Assembly: GCA_019314105.1 (NCBI GenBank)
Contig: JAFCZY010000050.1
Coordinates: 1 to 8,922, forward strand
Direction of reading: 5' to 3'
Origin: Deltaproteobacteria bacterium
Lineage (GTDB): Bacteria; Desulfobacterota; Desulfobacteria; Desulfobacterales; Desulfobacteraceae
DNA: 8,922 bases
Notes under the pieces: generated by a model
Seen by the model: the letters and a program-made list of their open reading frames with translations, nothing else
Told to the model about the DNA's origin: nothing
Database searches by the model: none
Shown: positions 1-5,942 of the stretch, in pieces
How positions within the stretch are numbered: position 1 is the stretch's first letter
Layout: each line of letters opens with the position of its first letter
Position numbers and translations under genes: made by a program

Positions 1-686
1 GGAGAACTCCACACATCAATGACCCCGTTATGATTCTGAATAATTCCACGGGCAAATGTTAACCCCAGCCCCTTTTTTTCAGGATAGCGTTCCTGATCTG
101 TGGAATAAAAAGGAGTGAAAATATTTTTCAGCACATCTTTTTCCATCCCGATACCGGTATCTGTTATGGTAATTTTTACGAAAAAGCCGCTGTTTAATCC
201 ATAAGAATCTGCGGTTCCATTTAAAATAGCGGCAGATTCAGTGACAATGGAAAGTTTTCCGCCTCTTGGCATGGCCTGTAGTGCATTATCGATAATACCT
301 ATAAAAGCCTGATTGATTTTATCAGGATCTGCTTCAATGATCAGGGGTTTAGAGTCAAGATCCATATCCAGAACAATTCTTTTCCCCTTAAGATCAAGGT
401 TTTCCGCTGTTTTTCGAATCAGTCGATTTATATCAATGGAGCTGGTATAATACGCATCATTTTTTTTAAACCCAAGTAACTGGTTTGCAATTTCAGAGCC
501 TTTATCACTACAGCGGATGATTTCTATGATGTGTTTATACAGCGGATCAGAAGAGTTTATGCTATTCATCATCAGCGATGCTCTGCCTTTAATTTCGGCT
601 AAAAGATTATTGAAATCGTGGGCAATTCCACCGGCAATCGCTTCCATCGCATCGGGGGCTTCATTTTTTAATTGAATATGTTCCAT
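1..686 (-). CDS. Sensor histidine kinase without N-terminal sensor domain (partial, 3' end beyond the window)
   Basis: The reverse strand reads open from ATG at 686 to the window edge (228 codons). Seen: an H-box of the AGGIAHDFNNLL type with phosphoacceptor His23; the N-box DNALQAMPRGG (133-143); G1 box DTGIGM (176-181); F-box FTPFYST (190-196); and G2 box KGLGLTFARGI (205-215). These are the dimerisation/phosphoacceptor and HATPase_c domains of a two-component kinase. Only about 20 residues precede the H-box, so there is no PAS, GAF, transmembrane or long coiled-coil sensor segment. The ATG is preceded by AAAGG with 8-nt spacing; a GTG six bases upstream is possible, and an in-frame TAA just above it excludes a longer protein from this DNA. 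The protein would be cytosolic. A C-terminal receiver domain past the edge cannot be excluded. The neighbouring response regulator is a relic, so its partner is unknown. Confidence 0.88.
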   Translation of the reverse strand, partial: MEHIQLKNEAPDAMEAIAGGIAHDFNNLLAEIKGRASLMMNSINSSDPLYKHIIEIIRCSDKGSEIANQLLGFKKNDAYYTSSIDINRLIRKTAENLDLKGKRIVLDMDLDSKPLIIEADPDKINQAFIGIIDNALQAMPRGGKLSIVTESAAILNGTADSYGLNSGFFVKITITDTGIGMEKDVLKNIFTPFYSTDQERYPEKKGLGLTFARGIIQNHNGVIDVWSS

Positions 687-740
687 TTCCACACCTTTGT
701 TTTAACCCATTAATATTTGGTAGTAATCTAAACAAATTTT

Positions 741-769
741 AATATAGTAAAATAATAAAGGTATTTCAA
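741..769 (-). promoter_or_regulatory. Sigma-70-type promoter for the histidine kinase
   Basis: On the minus strand TTGAAA (769-764) and TATATT (746-741) are separated by 17 bases, each one mismatch from consensus. Transcription would begin near 733 and leave about 47 nt of leader before the kinase ATG at 686. The promoter lies downstream of the response-regulator relic, so the kinase can be expressed independently of it. It is called from sequence pattern only, in AT-rich DNA. Confidence 0.5.
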
Positions 770-790
770 TCAGGGAAAACCCTGATTTTT
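768..790. terminator. Perfect 8-bp hairpin between the regulator relic and the kinase
   Basis: AATCAGGG (768-775) and CCCTGATT (780-787) form a perfect stem with an AAAA loop. On the plus strand it runs into a short T tract (786-790), terminator-like for transcripts antisense to the kinase. On the minus strand it follows the stop of the response-regulator relic (810-812) but lacks a good U tract after the stem. It may be the old regulator's terminator or an attenuator before the kinase. It overlaps the -35 box of the kinase promoter by two bases. Confidence 0.45.
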
Positions 791-809
791 GAAAAAAAAG
801 TAAACTTTT

Positions 810-934
810 TTACTCCAGAAAAACAATGCCTTCTTTAATTGCAAATTTTGTCAGCCCAGCAACAGTAAAAATACCGAGTTTTTTCATGATATTTGTATGG
901 TATGATCATCTGCTATGAGCACCTTAATTGTCAT
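810..934 (-). pseudogene. Relic of a NarL/FixJ-family response regulator with a large internal deletion
   Basis: Reading the minus strand from ATG at 934 gives MTIKVLIADDHTI, the typical first residues of a NarL-type receiver domain (first beta strand plus acidic DD pair), then a stop after three more codons. In another frame, codons from 899 to 813 encode 29 residues starting HTNIMKKLG and ending AIKEGIVFLE, followed by TAA at 812-810. This is the characteristic end of a LuxR/GerE helix-turn-helix domain. The two ends of one ~210-residue protein are thus joined with roughly 170 residues missing and the frame broken. The junction sits at CATACCATAC (around 893-902), where the repeated CATAC could have served as microhomology. 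An in-frame ATG at 955 could be the original start. It lies directly upstream of the histidine kinase in the same orientation, so the pair probably once formed a two-component operon. No functional product is expected. Confidence 0.8.
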
Positions 935-1017
935 ATTCCTTACTGCCAATTTCATTTGATCCGACAAAAGTCTATCCTGATAACAAACTAAAATCAAATA
1001 ATACTTTAAAATTTTTA

Positions 1018-1045
1018 TTGACAAAAAAAATTAATTAATTATAAT
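1018..1045 (+). promoter_or_regulatory. Consensus sigma-70 promoter of the aroF operon
   Basis: TTGACA (1018-1023), a 16-base spacer and TATAAT (1040-1045): both hexamers match consensus exactly. Transcription should start near 1051-1053. No gene lies between it and the leader ORF, so it should drive the leader and, when the downstream terminators are bypassed, aroF-aroB. A perfect promoter followed by two terminators suits a gene controlled mainly by attenuation. Confidence 0.75.
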
Positions 1046-1056
1046 AATTTTTTATT

Positions 1057-1176
1057 ATGATGTTCTTATATATAGAAACAAAATTTGACAGGCAACAGAT
1101 CGGCAAAAAGACCGCGGTCAATTTTTCGTTGTGGCGATGGTGGCATAAAAATACCTGTAGCAGCGGTCTAACCTAA
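1057..1176 (+). CDS. Putative Trp-rich leader peptide (39 aa) of the aroF attenuator
   Basis: An open frame from ATG 1057 (or ATG 1060) to TAA at 1174-1176 encodes 39 residues. Near its end it carries FSLWRWWHK, with Trp codons at 1132-1134, 1138-1140 and 1141-1143. Three Trp codons within four positions, 26 nt upstream of an intrinsic terminator and before an aromatic-biosynthesis gene, is the hallmark of a ribosome-stalling leader peptide (compare the WW pair of E. coli TrpL). Weak point: the predicted transcript starts only about 5 nt before the AUG, so no Shine-Dalgarno fits. Translation may be leaderless-like, or start at a non-AUG codon in the same frame (ATC 1099 has AGG 6 nt upstream; TTG 1129). 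The Trp-codon stretch is firm; the exact start is not. Confidence 0.6.
   Translation: MMFLYIETKFDRQQIGKKTAVNFSLWRWWHKNTCSSGLT
1109..1169 (+). promoter_or_regulatory. Candidate pause hairpin around the Trp codons of the leader
   Basis: AGACCGC (1109-1115) is complementary to GCGGTCT (1163-1169), seven pairs enclosing the Trp codons at 1132-1143. This would be the 1:2 hairpin of a classical attenuator. A ribosome stalled on the Trp codons would disrupt it and free 1155-1169. Within the freed segment GCAGC (1160-1164) is complementary to GCTGC (1207-1211) in the upstream arm of the first terminator, giving a short five-pair antiterminator. GACCGCGGTC (1110-1119) is also a palindrome by itself. 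Pairings were found by eye, without energies. Confidence 0.45.
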
Positions 1177-1201
1177 AAAATAAAATTATATAACTTATGA
1201 C

Positions 1202-1234
1202 AAAAGGCTGCAAATAAACATTGCAGCCTTTTTT
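1202..1234 (+). terminator. Strong intrinsic terminator (attenuator) before aroF
   Basis: AAAAGGCTGCAA (1202-1213) and TTGCAGCCTTTT (1221-1232) form a 12-bp stem with the 7-nt loop ATAAACA, and the T tract runs to 1234. It lies between the promoter/leader ORF and aroF on the coding strand with no complete gene before it on that strand, so it is best read as an attenuator and not as the terminator of an upstream gene. Confidence 0.85.
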
Positions 1235-1241
1235 GTTTTAG

Positions 1242-1267
1242 GGCTGTAAAAATCTACAGCCTTTTTT
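1242..1267 (+). terminator. Second tandem intrinsic terminator before aroF
   Basis: GGCTGTA (1242-1248) and TACAGCC (1255-1261) form a 7-bp stem with a 6-nt loop, followed by six T residues (1262-1267). Its arms resemble those of the first terminator. The 3' arm of the first (TTGCAGCC, 1221-1228) can pair with the 5' arm of this one (GGCTGTAA, 1242-1249) over eight positions including one G-U. Such pairing would disable both terminators. Confidence 0.75.
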
Positions 1268-1315
1268 ATTGCTCAAAAGGTTGAATACTGATACAAAATT
1301 AAATGGAGGAAGACA

Positions 1316-2323
1316 ATGCTAATCGTAATGGAAAAAAACACAAGTAAAGATACAATTCAAGCTGCGGTAACCGCAATTGAAAAAAGAGGGTATACCGCTC
1401 GCCCCATACCTGGAGGAGACAGGGTATCCATTGGAATTCTGCACAATAAGGGGTCTGTTGATGCCGCCCATTTTTTAGGGCTTGAAGGTGTAAAGGAGGT
1501 TATTTCGGTGACAAAACCGTATAAACTTGTCAGCCGGGAGTTTAAGCAGGAAAACACCCGCATTAAAGTGGGTGATGCTGTTTTCGGCGATGGAAGCTTT
1601 CCTGTTATTGCCGGCCCCTGTGCCGTTGAAAGCGAAACCCAAGTTCTATCTATTGCAAAATCTGTTAAAGATGCGGGTGCAAAATTATTCAGAGGCGGTG
1701 CGTTTAAACCGAGAACCTCTCCTTATTCTTTCCAGGGACTGGGGAAACAAGGTCTGAAATTATTGGCAACCGTGCGGGAAGAAACAGGATTGCCCGTTGT
1801 AACAGAGGTCATGGATGTTGAAAATTTTTCCCTTGTTGAAGACTATGCTGATGTCGTCCAGATTGGTACTAGAAATATGCAGAACTTCTCTCTTTTAAGA
1901 CGGGCCGGAAAATCCAGCCGCCCTGTTGTTTTAAAAAGAGGGCTGTCAGCCACGCTTCAGGAATGGCTCATGGCGGCTGAATATATCATGGAAGAAGGTA
2001 ACAACAATATTATTCTTTGTGAAAGAGGGGTAAGAACCTTTGTAAGACACAGCAGAAATACCTTAGATCTTTCTGTTGTGCCGGCTGCAAAAAAAGAAAC
2101 TCACCTTCCCATCATTGTTGATCCCAGTCACGCGGCCGGTGTCAGGAACCAGGTGATTCCCCTTGCCTGTGCCTCAGCAGCATTAGGTGCTGATGGCATA
2201 ATGATTGAAGTTCATAACCACCCGGAAGAAGCCTTAAGTGATGGCGCACAATCTTTATATCCGGATCAGTTTATTGCTGTTATGAAAAAAATAAACGCTA
2301 TCCATGCCATTGTCAGGGAATAA
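1316..2323 (+). CDS. aroF: 3-deoxy-7-phosphoheptulonate (DAHP) synthase, type I-beta with N-terminal ferredoxin-like regulatory domain
   Basis: It condenses phosphoenolpyruvate and erythrose 4-phosphate to DAHP, the first committed step of the shikimate pathway (cytosol). Residues 1-70 resemble the ferredoxin-like regulatory domain of Thermotoga maritima DAHP synthase, which mediates Tyr/Phe feedback in that enzyme. The TIM-barrel follows with AGPCAVES (99-106), LFRGGAFKPRTSPYSFQG (124-141), IGTRNMQN (183-190), LKRG (206-209), CERGVRTF (235-242) and DPSHAAG (269-275). Metal ligands Cys102, His272, Glu298 and Asp309 fall at the same numbers as in T. maritima. The 335-residue length is normal. 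GGAGGA (1305-1310) sets the ATG at 1316. The gene sits behind the Trp-codon leader and two terminators and 2 nt before aroB, so Trp supply probably controls its transcription while Tyr/Phe may control activity (inference). The symbol aroF is a family convention; aroG or aroA are used for the same type elsewhere. Confidence 0.97.
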   Translation: MLIVMEKNTSKDTIQAAVTAIEKRGYTARPIPGGDRVSIGILHNKGSVDAAHFLGLEGVKEVISVTKPYKLVSREFKQENTRIKVGDAVFGDGSFPVIAGPCAVESETQVLSIAKSVKDAGAKLFRGGAFKPRTSPYSFQGLGKQGLKLLATVREETGLPVVTEVMDVENFSLVEDYADVVQIGTRNMQNFSLLRRAGKSSRPVVLKRGLSATLQEWLMAAEYIMEEGNNNIILCERGVRTFVRHSRNTLDLSVVPAAKKETHLPIIVDPSHAAGVRNQVIPLACASAALGADGIMIEVHNHPEEALSDGAQSLYPDQFIAVMKKINAIHAIVRE

Positions 2324-2325
2324 GA

Positions 2326-3357
2326 ATGGAAATATTTCATGTCAAAGGCCAGTCGAAACTCTCTTCCATTTATGTGGGAGAGCACCTTAAAAATCTGGAA
2401 AACTACCTGCCTTCCGGTCAGACAATTATTATTACAGATGAGAATATTAAAAAATATTATCAGAAAGACTTTCCCGATGTACCGGTCATCACCATTGGAA
2501 CTGGAGAAGGTATCAAGACCCTTGCCACTGTTGAAACTATATTAAAGGAACTGATCTATTATTCCTGTGATCGCTCAAGCTTTATTGTGGGTATCGGCGG
2601 GGGAATTGTCTGTGATATTACAGGATTTGTCGCCTCTACTTTTTTAAGAGGGATAAATTTTGGGTTTGTATCCACTTCGCTTTTATCCCAGGTGGATGCC
2701 AGTGTTGGTGGAAAGAACGGAGTCAATTTGGATGCCTATAAAAATATGGTGGGAGTTTTTAACCAGCCTGAGTTTGTTATTTGTGATATTGACCTTTTAA
2801 GCACCCTGCCGAAAAAAGAAATTTCAAATGGCCTTGCCGAAATCGTTAAACATGCACTGATTTCAGACAAGGACCTGTTTAAATTTCTTGAAAAACATAA
2901 ACACAACGCCCTTAGACTTGATAATGACACTATTTTTAAACTTGTGGCAACTTCTGTAAAAATTAAATCCCAAGTGGTTCAGCAGGATGAAAAAGAAGCC
3001 GGGGAAAGACGAAAACTCAATTTCGGTCATACCATTGGCCATGCCATTGAAAAATTTGAGATGGCAGAGCATGGCAGAGCTGTTGCCATGGGGATGGTGG
3101 CTGCTGCCAGATTTTCACAGGCCAAACACCTGATACATCAGGAAGATGTTTTCCGCATTACCCAGCTTTTAAATGACCTTAACCTTCCGACAATCCTTGA
3201 TTATCCGGCAAAAGAAATTATCAACGCTGCTGAAAAAGATAAAAAAAAGCAGGGGAACGACCTTTTTTACGTTTTCCTTGAACAAATTGGAAAGGCAAGG
3301 GTTGAGAAAATCAGTTTTAATGACATGAATGACTTCATCATATCGATCTTTAAATAA
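2326..3357 (+). CDS. aroB: 3-dehydroquinate synthase
   Basis: It converts DAHP to 3-dehydroquinate, the second shikimate-pathway step, in the cytosol, using NAD+ and a divalent metal. Seen: the NAD-binding glycine-rich run GIGGGIVCDITGF (89-101), the family block TSLLSQVDASVGGKNGVN (117-134), and the three expected metal ligands Glu172 (GLAEIVKHALI), His235 (NFGHTIGHA) and His249 (EHGRAVAMG). At 343 residues it is slightly shorter than the E. coli enzyme but complete at both ends. The ATG lies 2 nt after the aroF stop, and the ribosome site (CAGGGA) is inside the end of aroF, so the two are very likely translated from one mRNA. It catalyses the step immediately after its upstream neighbour and shares its leader control. 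Confidence 0.97.
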   Translation: MEIFHVKGQSKLSSIYVGEHLKNLENYLPSGQTIIITDENIKKYYQKDFPDVPVITIGTGEGIKTLATVETILKELIYYSCDRSSFIVGIGGGIVCDITGFVASTFLRGINFGFVSTSLLSQVDASVGGKNGVNLDAYKNMVGVFNQPEFVICDIDLLSTLPKKEISNGLAEIVKHALISDKDLFKFLEKHKHNALRLDNDTIFKLVATSVKIKSQVVQQDEKEAGERRKLNFGHTIGHAIEKFEMAEHGRAVAMGMVAAARFSQAKHLIHQEDVFRITQLLNDLNLPTILDYPAKEIINAAEKDKKKQGNDLFYVFLEQIGKARVEKISFNDMNDFIISIFK

Positions 3358-3375
3358 TAAAAAGGAAAAAAAATT

Positions 3376-3951
3376 ATGGCGACTTTAAAAGGATCCCAAA
3401 CCGAAAGAAATTTGTTAACCGCATTTGTCGGTGAATCCCAGGCAAGAAACCGGTACACCTATTTTGCCAGTGCAGCAAAAAAGGAAGGCTTTGTTCAAAT
3501 TTTTAATATTTTTACAGAGACTGCCAACCAGGAAAAAGAACATGCCAAACGATTGTTTAAACTTCTTGAAGGTGGGGAAGTTGAGATCACAGGTGCATTT
3601 CCCGCTGGGGTGATCGGAACAACCCTTGAAAATCTTAAAGCAGCAGCAGCGGGAGAAGAACATGAATGGACAGAAATGTACCCTGACTTTGCCACAACTG
3701 CCAGAAAAGAAGGCTTTGATGCTATTGCGCTTATTTTTGAAATGATTGCTGTTGCAGAAAAACAACATGAAAAAAGATATATGAAACTGGCTGCAAATAT
3801 TGAAACAGGAACCGTATTTAAAAAAGATACCAGTACAAAGTGGCAATGTCGAAACTGCGGGTATGTTCATGAAGGAGAAGAAGCCCTTGAAATGTGCCCG
3901 GCTTGTGCCCATCCACAGGCTTATTTTGAGCTGCTTGCTGAAAATTATTGA
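3376..3951 (+). CDS. rbr: Rubrerythrin (non-heme diiron peroxidase with C-terminal rubredoxin domain)
   Basis: It reduces hydrogen peroxide in the cytosol of anaerobes, with electrons passing through its rubredoxin iron. Residues 1-145 form the four-helix diiron domain with candidate ligands Glu20, Glu53, His56, Glu94, Glu97, Glu128 and His131. The C-terminal rubredoxin-like domain has Cys158-x2-Cys161 and Cys174-x2-Cys177. Length (191 aa) and nearly all ligand numbers coincide with Desulfovibrio vulgaris rubrerythrin as I remember it. AAAGGA precedes the ATG. It starts 18 nt after aroB on the same strand, so it may be co-transcribed with the shikimate genes, although a functional link is not obvious. 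More telling is its position before the thioredoxin and thioredoxin reductase genes, which suggests an oxidative-stress group. Confidence 0.96.
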   Translation: MATLKGSQTERNLLTAFVGESQARNRYTYFASAAKKEGFVQIFNIFTETANQEKEHAKRLFKLLEGGEVEITGAFPAGVIGTTLENLKAAAAGEEHEWTEMYPDFATTARKEGFDAIALIFEMIAVAEKQHEKRYMKLAANIETGTVFKKDTSTKWQCRNCGYVHEGEEALEMCPACAHPQAYFELLAENY

Positions 3952-3955
3952 TGAA

Positions 3956-3999
3956 TTGACAAAAAATAATAAGCCCCTATCTTTAGAAAGATATTTTTT
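3956..3999 (+). promoter_or_regulatory. Possible promoter and weak A/T-rich hairpin between rubrerythrin and thioredoxin
   Basis: TTGACA (3956-3961) followed after 16 bases by TATCTT (3978-3983) could be a promoter for trxA. The same stretch contains TATCTTT (3978-3984) and AAAGATA (3987-3993), a 7-bp stem with a 2-nt loop, or 6 bp with a 4-nt loop, followed by six T (3994-3999), which looks like a weak terminator of the upstream operon. The stem has almost no G-C pairs. The two readings overlap: a transcript starting near 3990 would not contain the full hairpin. This is the only gap over 20 nt between aroF and bamD and probably marks an operon sub-boundary. Confidence 0.35.
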
Positions 4000-4029
4000 A
4001 ACCATAATTATAAATTTAGGACGGTTATC

Positions 4030-4356
4030 ATGACACAAAATATAATTGAACTTGATGATGATTCTTTTGAGGACAAAGTCCTCAAATCAGAGAAGCCAGT
4101 AATGGTAGATTTCTGGGCACCCTGGTGTGGCCCTTGTAAAGCCATTGCCCCGACCGTTGAGGCCCTTGAAAAAGAATATGGCAGTAAAATGACATTTGTC
4201 AAAGTAAATGTTGATGAAAATCCGATTAGCCCCAGTAAGTATGGTGTTCAGGCAATCCCTACACTGATTTTCTTTAAAAACGGAGAAATAGCAGATCAGA
4301 TCACCGGAATGGTTGCCAAAGAAAAACTTGAGGAAACTATCAAAGACGTCCTTTAG
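4030..4356 (+). CDS. trxA: Thioredoxin
   Basis: A cytosolic disulfide reductase of 108 residues, the standard single-domain length. The active site WCGPC is at 32-36 in the family context FWAPWCGPCK, the conserved cis-proline is Pro77 (AIPT), and the C-terminal helix region follows the GEIADQITGM segment. It carries no signal peptide. AGGA about 8 nt before the ATG supports the start. It is immediately followed (12 nt) by thioredoxin reductase, its electron donor, so the pair forms a complete NADPH-to-thioredoxin system. Clients cannot be told from the window, but the adjacent rubrerythrin suggests a role in recovery from oxygen or peroxide exposure. Confidence 0.96.
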   Translation: MTQNIIELDDDSFEDKVLKSEKPVMVDFWAPWCGPCKAIAPTVEALEKEYGSKMTFVKVNVDENPISPSKYGVQAIPTLIFFKNGEIADQITGMVAKEKLEETIKDVL

Positions 4357-4368
4357 GGAGAAATTATA

Positions 4369-5289
4369 ATGACAACAACTGACTATGACCTTGTAATTAT
4401 CGGTGCAGGCCCTGCCGGTCTGACAGCAGGGATCTATGCCGCCAGGGCAAGGATGAATGTCCTTTTATTGGAAAAAGTCGTACCGGGTGGGCAGATCCTG
4501 GTGACGGACTGGATAGAAAACTATCCCGGGTTTCCCGAAGGTATCTCAGGGTTTGATCTTGCCGATAAAATGAAAACCCAGGCGGAAGAGCTGGGTTTGA
4601 AGATTGAAACGGCAGAAGTCCATTCTCTCAATCTTTCCGGGGAATCAAAGGAAATCGTTCTAAAAGACGGGCGTATTACAACCAAAAGCCTTATCATTGC
4701 ATCCGGTGCATCTCCGAGAATGCTTGGTATCGGCGAAGACAAATTCATGGGGAAAGGCATTTCTTTTTGTGCCACATGTGACGCTCCTTTTTTTAAGGAT
4801 AAAACAGTTGTTGCTATTGGCGGGGGAGACACGGCTGTACAAGAGGCCATATATCTGACAAAATTTGCTAAAAAAGTCTATCTGATTCACAGAAGAGATG
4901 AGCTTCGAGCCACAAAAATACTTCAGGAACGAGCCTTTGAAAATAATAAGATTGAAATTGTTTGGGACAGTGTTGCAACGGGTGTAGAAGGCTTTTTCGG
5001 TGTAGAGGGTGTCAAGGTAAAAAATGTAAAAACCAATGAAGAAAAAACCATAAAAGCGGACGGGTGTTTTATATGGGTCGGTATTTTACCCAACACCTCT
5101 TTTTTGAATGATGCCGTTGAAACAGATAAATTCGGATTTATTCGATCTGATGCAAAAATGCAAACATCGGTTTCCGGCGTATATGCTGTCGGGGATGTAA
5201 GAGATACCCCATTAAGACAGATATCAACTGCGGTAGGGGATGCGGCTATTGCTGCTGTCTCTGCAGAACATTTTATTGAGAACCTATAA
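4369..5289 (+). CDS. trxB: Thioredoxin reductase (NADPH, FAD-dependent)
   Basis: A low-molecular-weight flavoprotein that transfers electrons from NADPH through FAD and a redox disulfide to thioredoxin. Seen: the FAD-binding GAGPAG (12-17), redox centre CATC (134-137) within SFCATCDAPFF, the NAD(P)-binding GGGDTA (151-156), HRRDELRA (174-181) whose arginines usually contact the NADPH 2'-phosphate, and the C-terminal FAD motif VYAVGDVRD (271-279). At 306 residues it is full length. The Gly that most often follows CATCD is Ala here, a mild variant. GGGAG precedes the ATG. It lies 12 nt after trxA and 2 nt before bamD. Because both HRR arginines are present, NADPH is the more likely donor than ferredoxin or F420, but this is inferred from motif only. 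Confidence 0.96.
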   Translation: MTTTDYDLVIIGAGPAGLTAGIYAARARMNVLLLEKVVPGGQILVTDWIENYPGFPEGISGFDLADKMKTQAEELGLKIETAEVHSLNLSGESKEIVLKDGRITTKSLIIASGASPRMLGIGEDKFMGKGISFCATCDAPFFKDKTVVAIGGGDTAVQEAIYLTKFAKKVYLIHRRDELRATKILQERAFENNKIEIVWDSVATGVEGFFGVEGVKVKNVKTNEEKTIKADGCFIWVGILPNTSFLNDAVETDKFGFIRSDAKMQTSVSGVYAVGDVRDTPLRQISTAVGDAAIAAVSAEHFIENL

Positions 5290-5291
5290 TT

Positions 5292-5942
5292 ATGAAAAGC
5301 CTATTTTTATTTTTTACAATTGTTTTGCTGTTTTCTGGGTGCTCGTGGTTTGAAATCTCACATGAAATGGAAAAAAATGCTGGAGAGCTTGTTTCAGAAG
5401 GGTCTTCTGCCTTTGTTTCAGGAGATTATAAAACTGCGGTAAAAGCCTATACAGACCTGAAGGATTGGTATCCGTTCAGCAAATATGCCATTTTAGCCGA
5501 ACTCAAAATTGCCGATTCCCATTATCATCTTGAAGCGTATGACGAAGCAATTATCGCCTATGAAGAATTTGAAAAAATGCATCCAAGGAATGAAGCCATT
5601 CCTTATGTTATTTACCAGACCGGACTTTCCTGGTTTAACCAGCTGGATACGATAGACAGGGACCACACCCCTGCTAAAAACAGCCTGACTCAGTTTAACC
5701 GTCTTGTTGACCAATACCCTGAAAGTGAGTATGCCCAAAAGGCAAAGGGAAATATTAAAAAATGTGTGGAAAACCTTTCAGGACATGAACTCTATGTGGG
5801 CAATTATTATTATAAAACAAAAAAATATAAGGCTGCGTTGAAAAGATATGAGTATCTTGTCGAGAACTATCCGGATTCAAAAGAAAGCAAAGAAGCATTG
5901 AATAAAATTCCTAAGTGCCGGGAATTGGCAAATAAAAATTAA
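5292..5942 (+). CDS. bamD: Outer membrane assembly lipoprotein BamD (ComL/YfiO family, TPR repeats)
   Basis: The first 17 residues form a lipoprotein signal: Lys2, a hydrophobic core [11 protein letters not shown], then FSGC with the lipidated Cys17. The mature protein has tetratricopeptide-like repeats typical of BamD, with Y-P-x-S segments at 60-63, 142-145 and 193-196 and the motif [14 protein letters not shown] (43-56). Family role: a periplasm-facing, outer-membrane-anchored partner of BamA in inserting beta-barrel proteins. The 216-residue length is somewhat short against E. coli BamD (about 245). The start follows the trxB stop by 2 nt, so translation is probably coupled, as no strong ribosome site is present (GAG about 12 nt upstream). 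It could also be described as a generic YbgF/BamD-like TPR lipoprotein; BamD fits better on length and repeat layout. Confidence 0.85.
   Translation: MKSLFLFFTIVLLFSGCSWFEISHEMEKNAGELVSEGSSAFVSGDYKTAVKAYTDLKDWYPFSKYAILAELKIADSHYHLEAYDEAIIAYEEFEKMHPRNEAIPYVIYQTGLSWFNQLDTIDRDHTPAKNSLTQFNRLVDQYPESEYAQKAKGNIKKCVENLSGHELYVGNYYYKTKKYKAALKRYEYLVENYPDSKESKEALNKIPKCRELANKN

Noticed and set aside
1085..1113. A second TTGACA as a possible promoter inside the leader ORF
   Set aside because: No -10-like hexamer occurs 15-19 bases downstream (the expected place reads AAGACC).
1136..1149. Mini-ORF ATG-GTG-GCA-TAA in another frame over the Trp codons
   Set aside because: It is three codons long without a convincing ribosome site; the overlapping frame with clustered Trp codons fits the context far better.
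1052..1267. A T-box or metabolite riboswitch upstream of aroF
   Set aside because: No T-box core sequence or known riboswitch core was recognised; the Trp codons plus tandem terminators explain the region more simply.
3415..4038. A 207-codon minus-strand open frame across rubrerythrin
   Set aside because: It is antisense to a clearly identified gene, Phe/Lys/Cys-rich from reversed codons, and has no recognisable domain or ribosome site.
4521..4850. A 109-codon minus-strand open frame inside trxB
   Set aside because: It is antisense to trxB, low in recognisable motifs, and explained by the codon pattern of the real gene.
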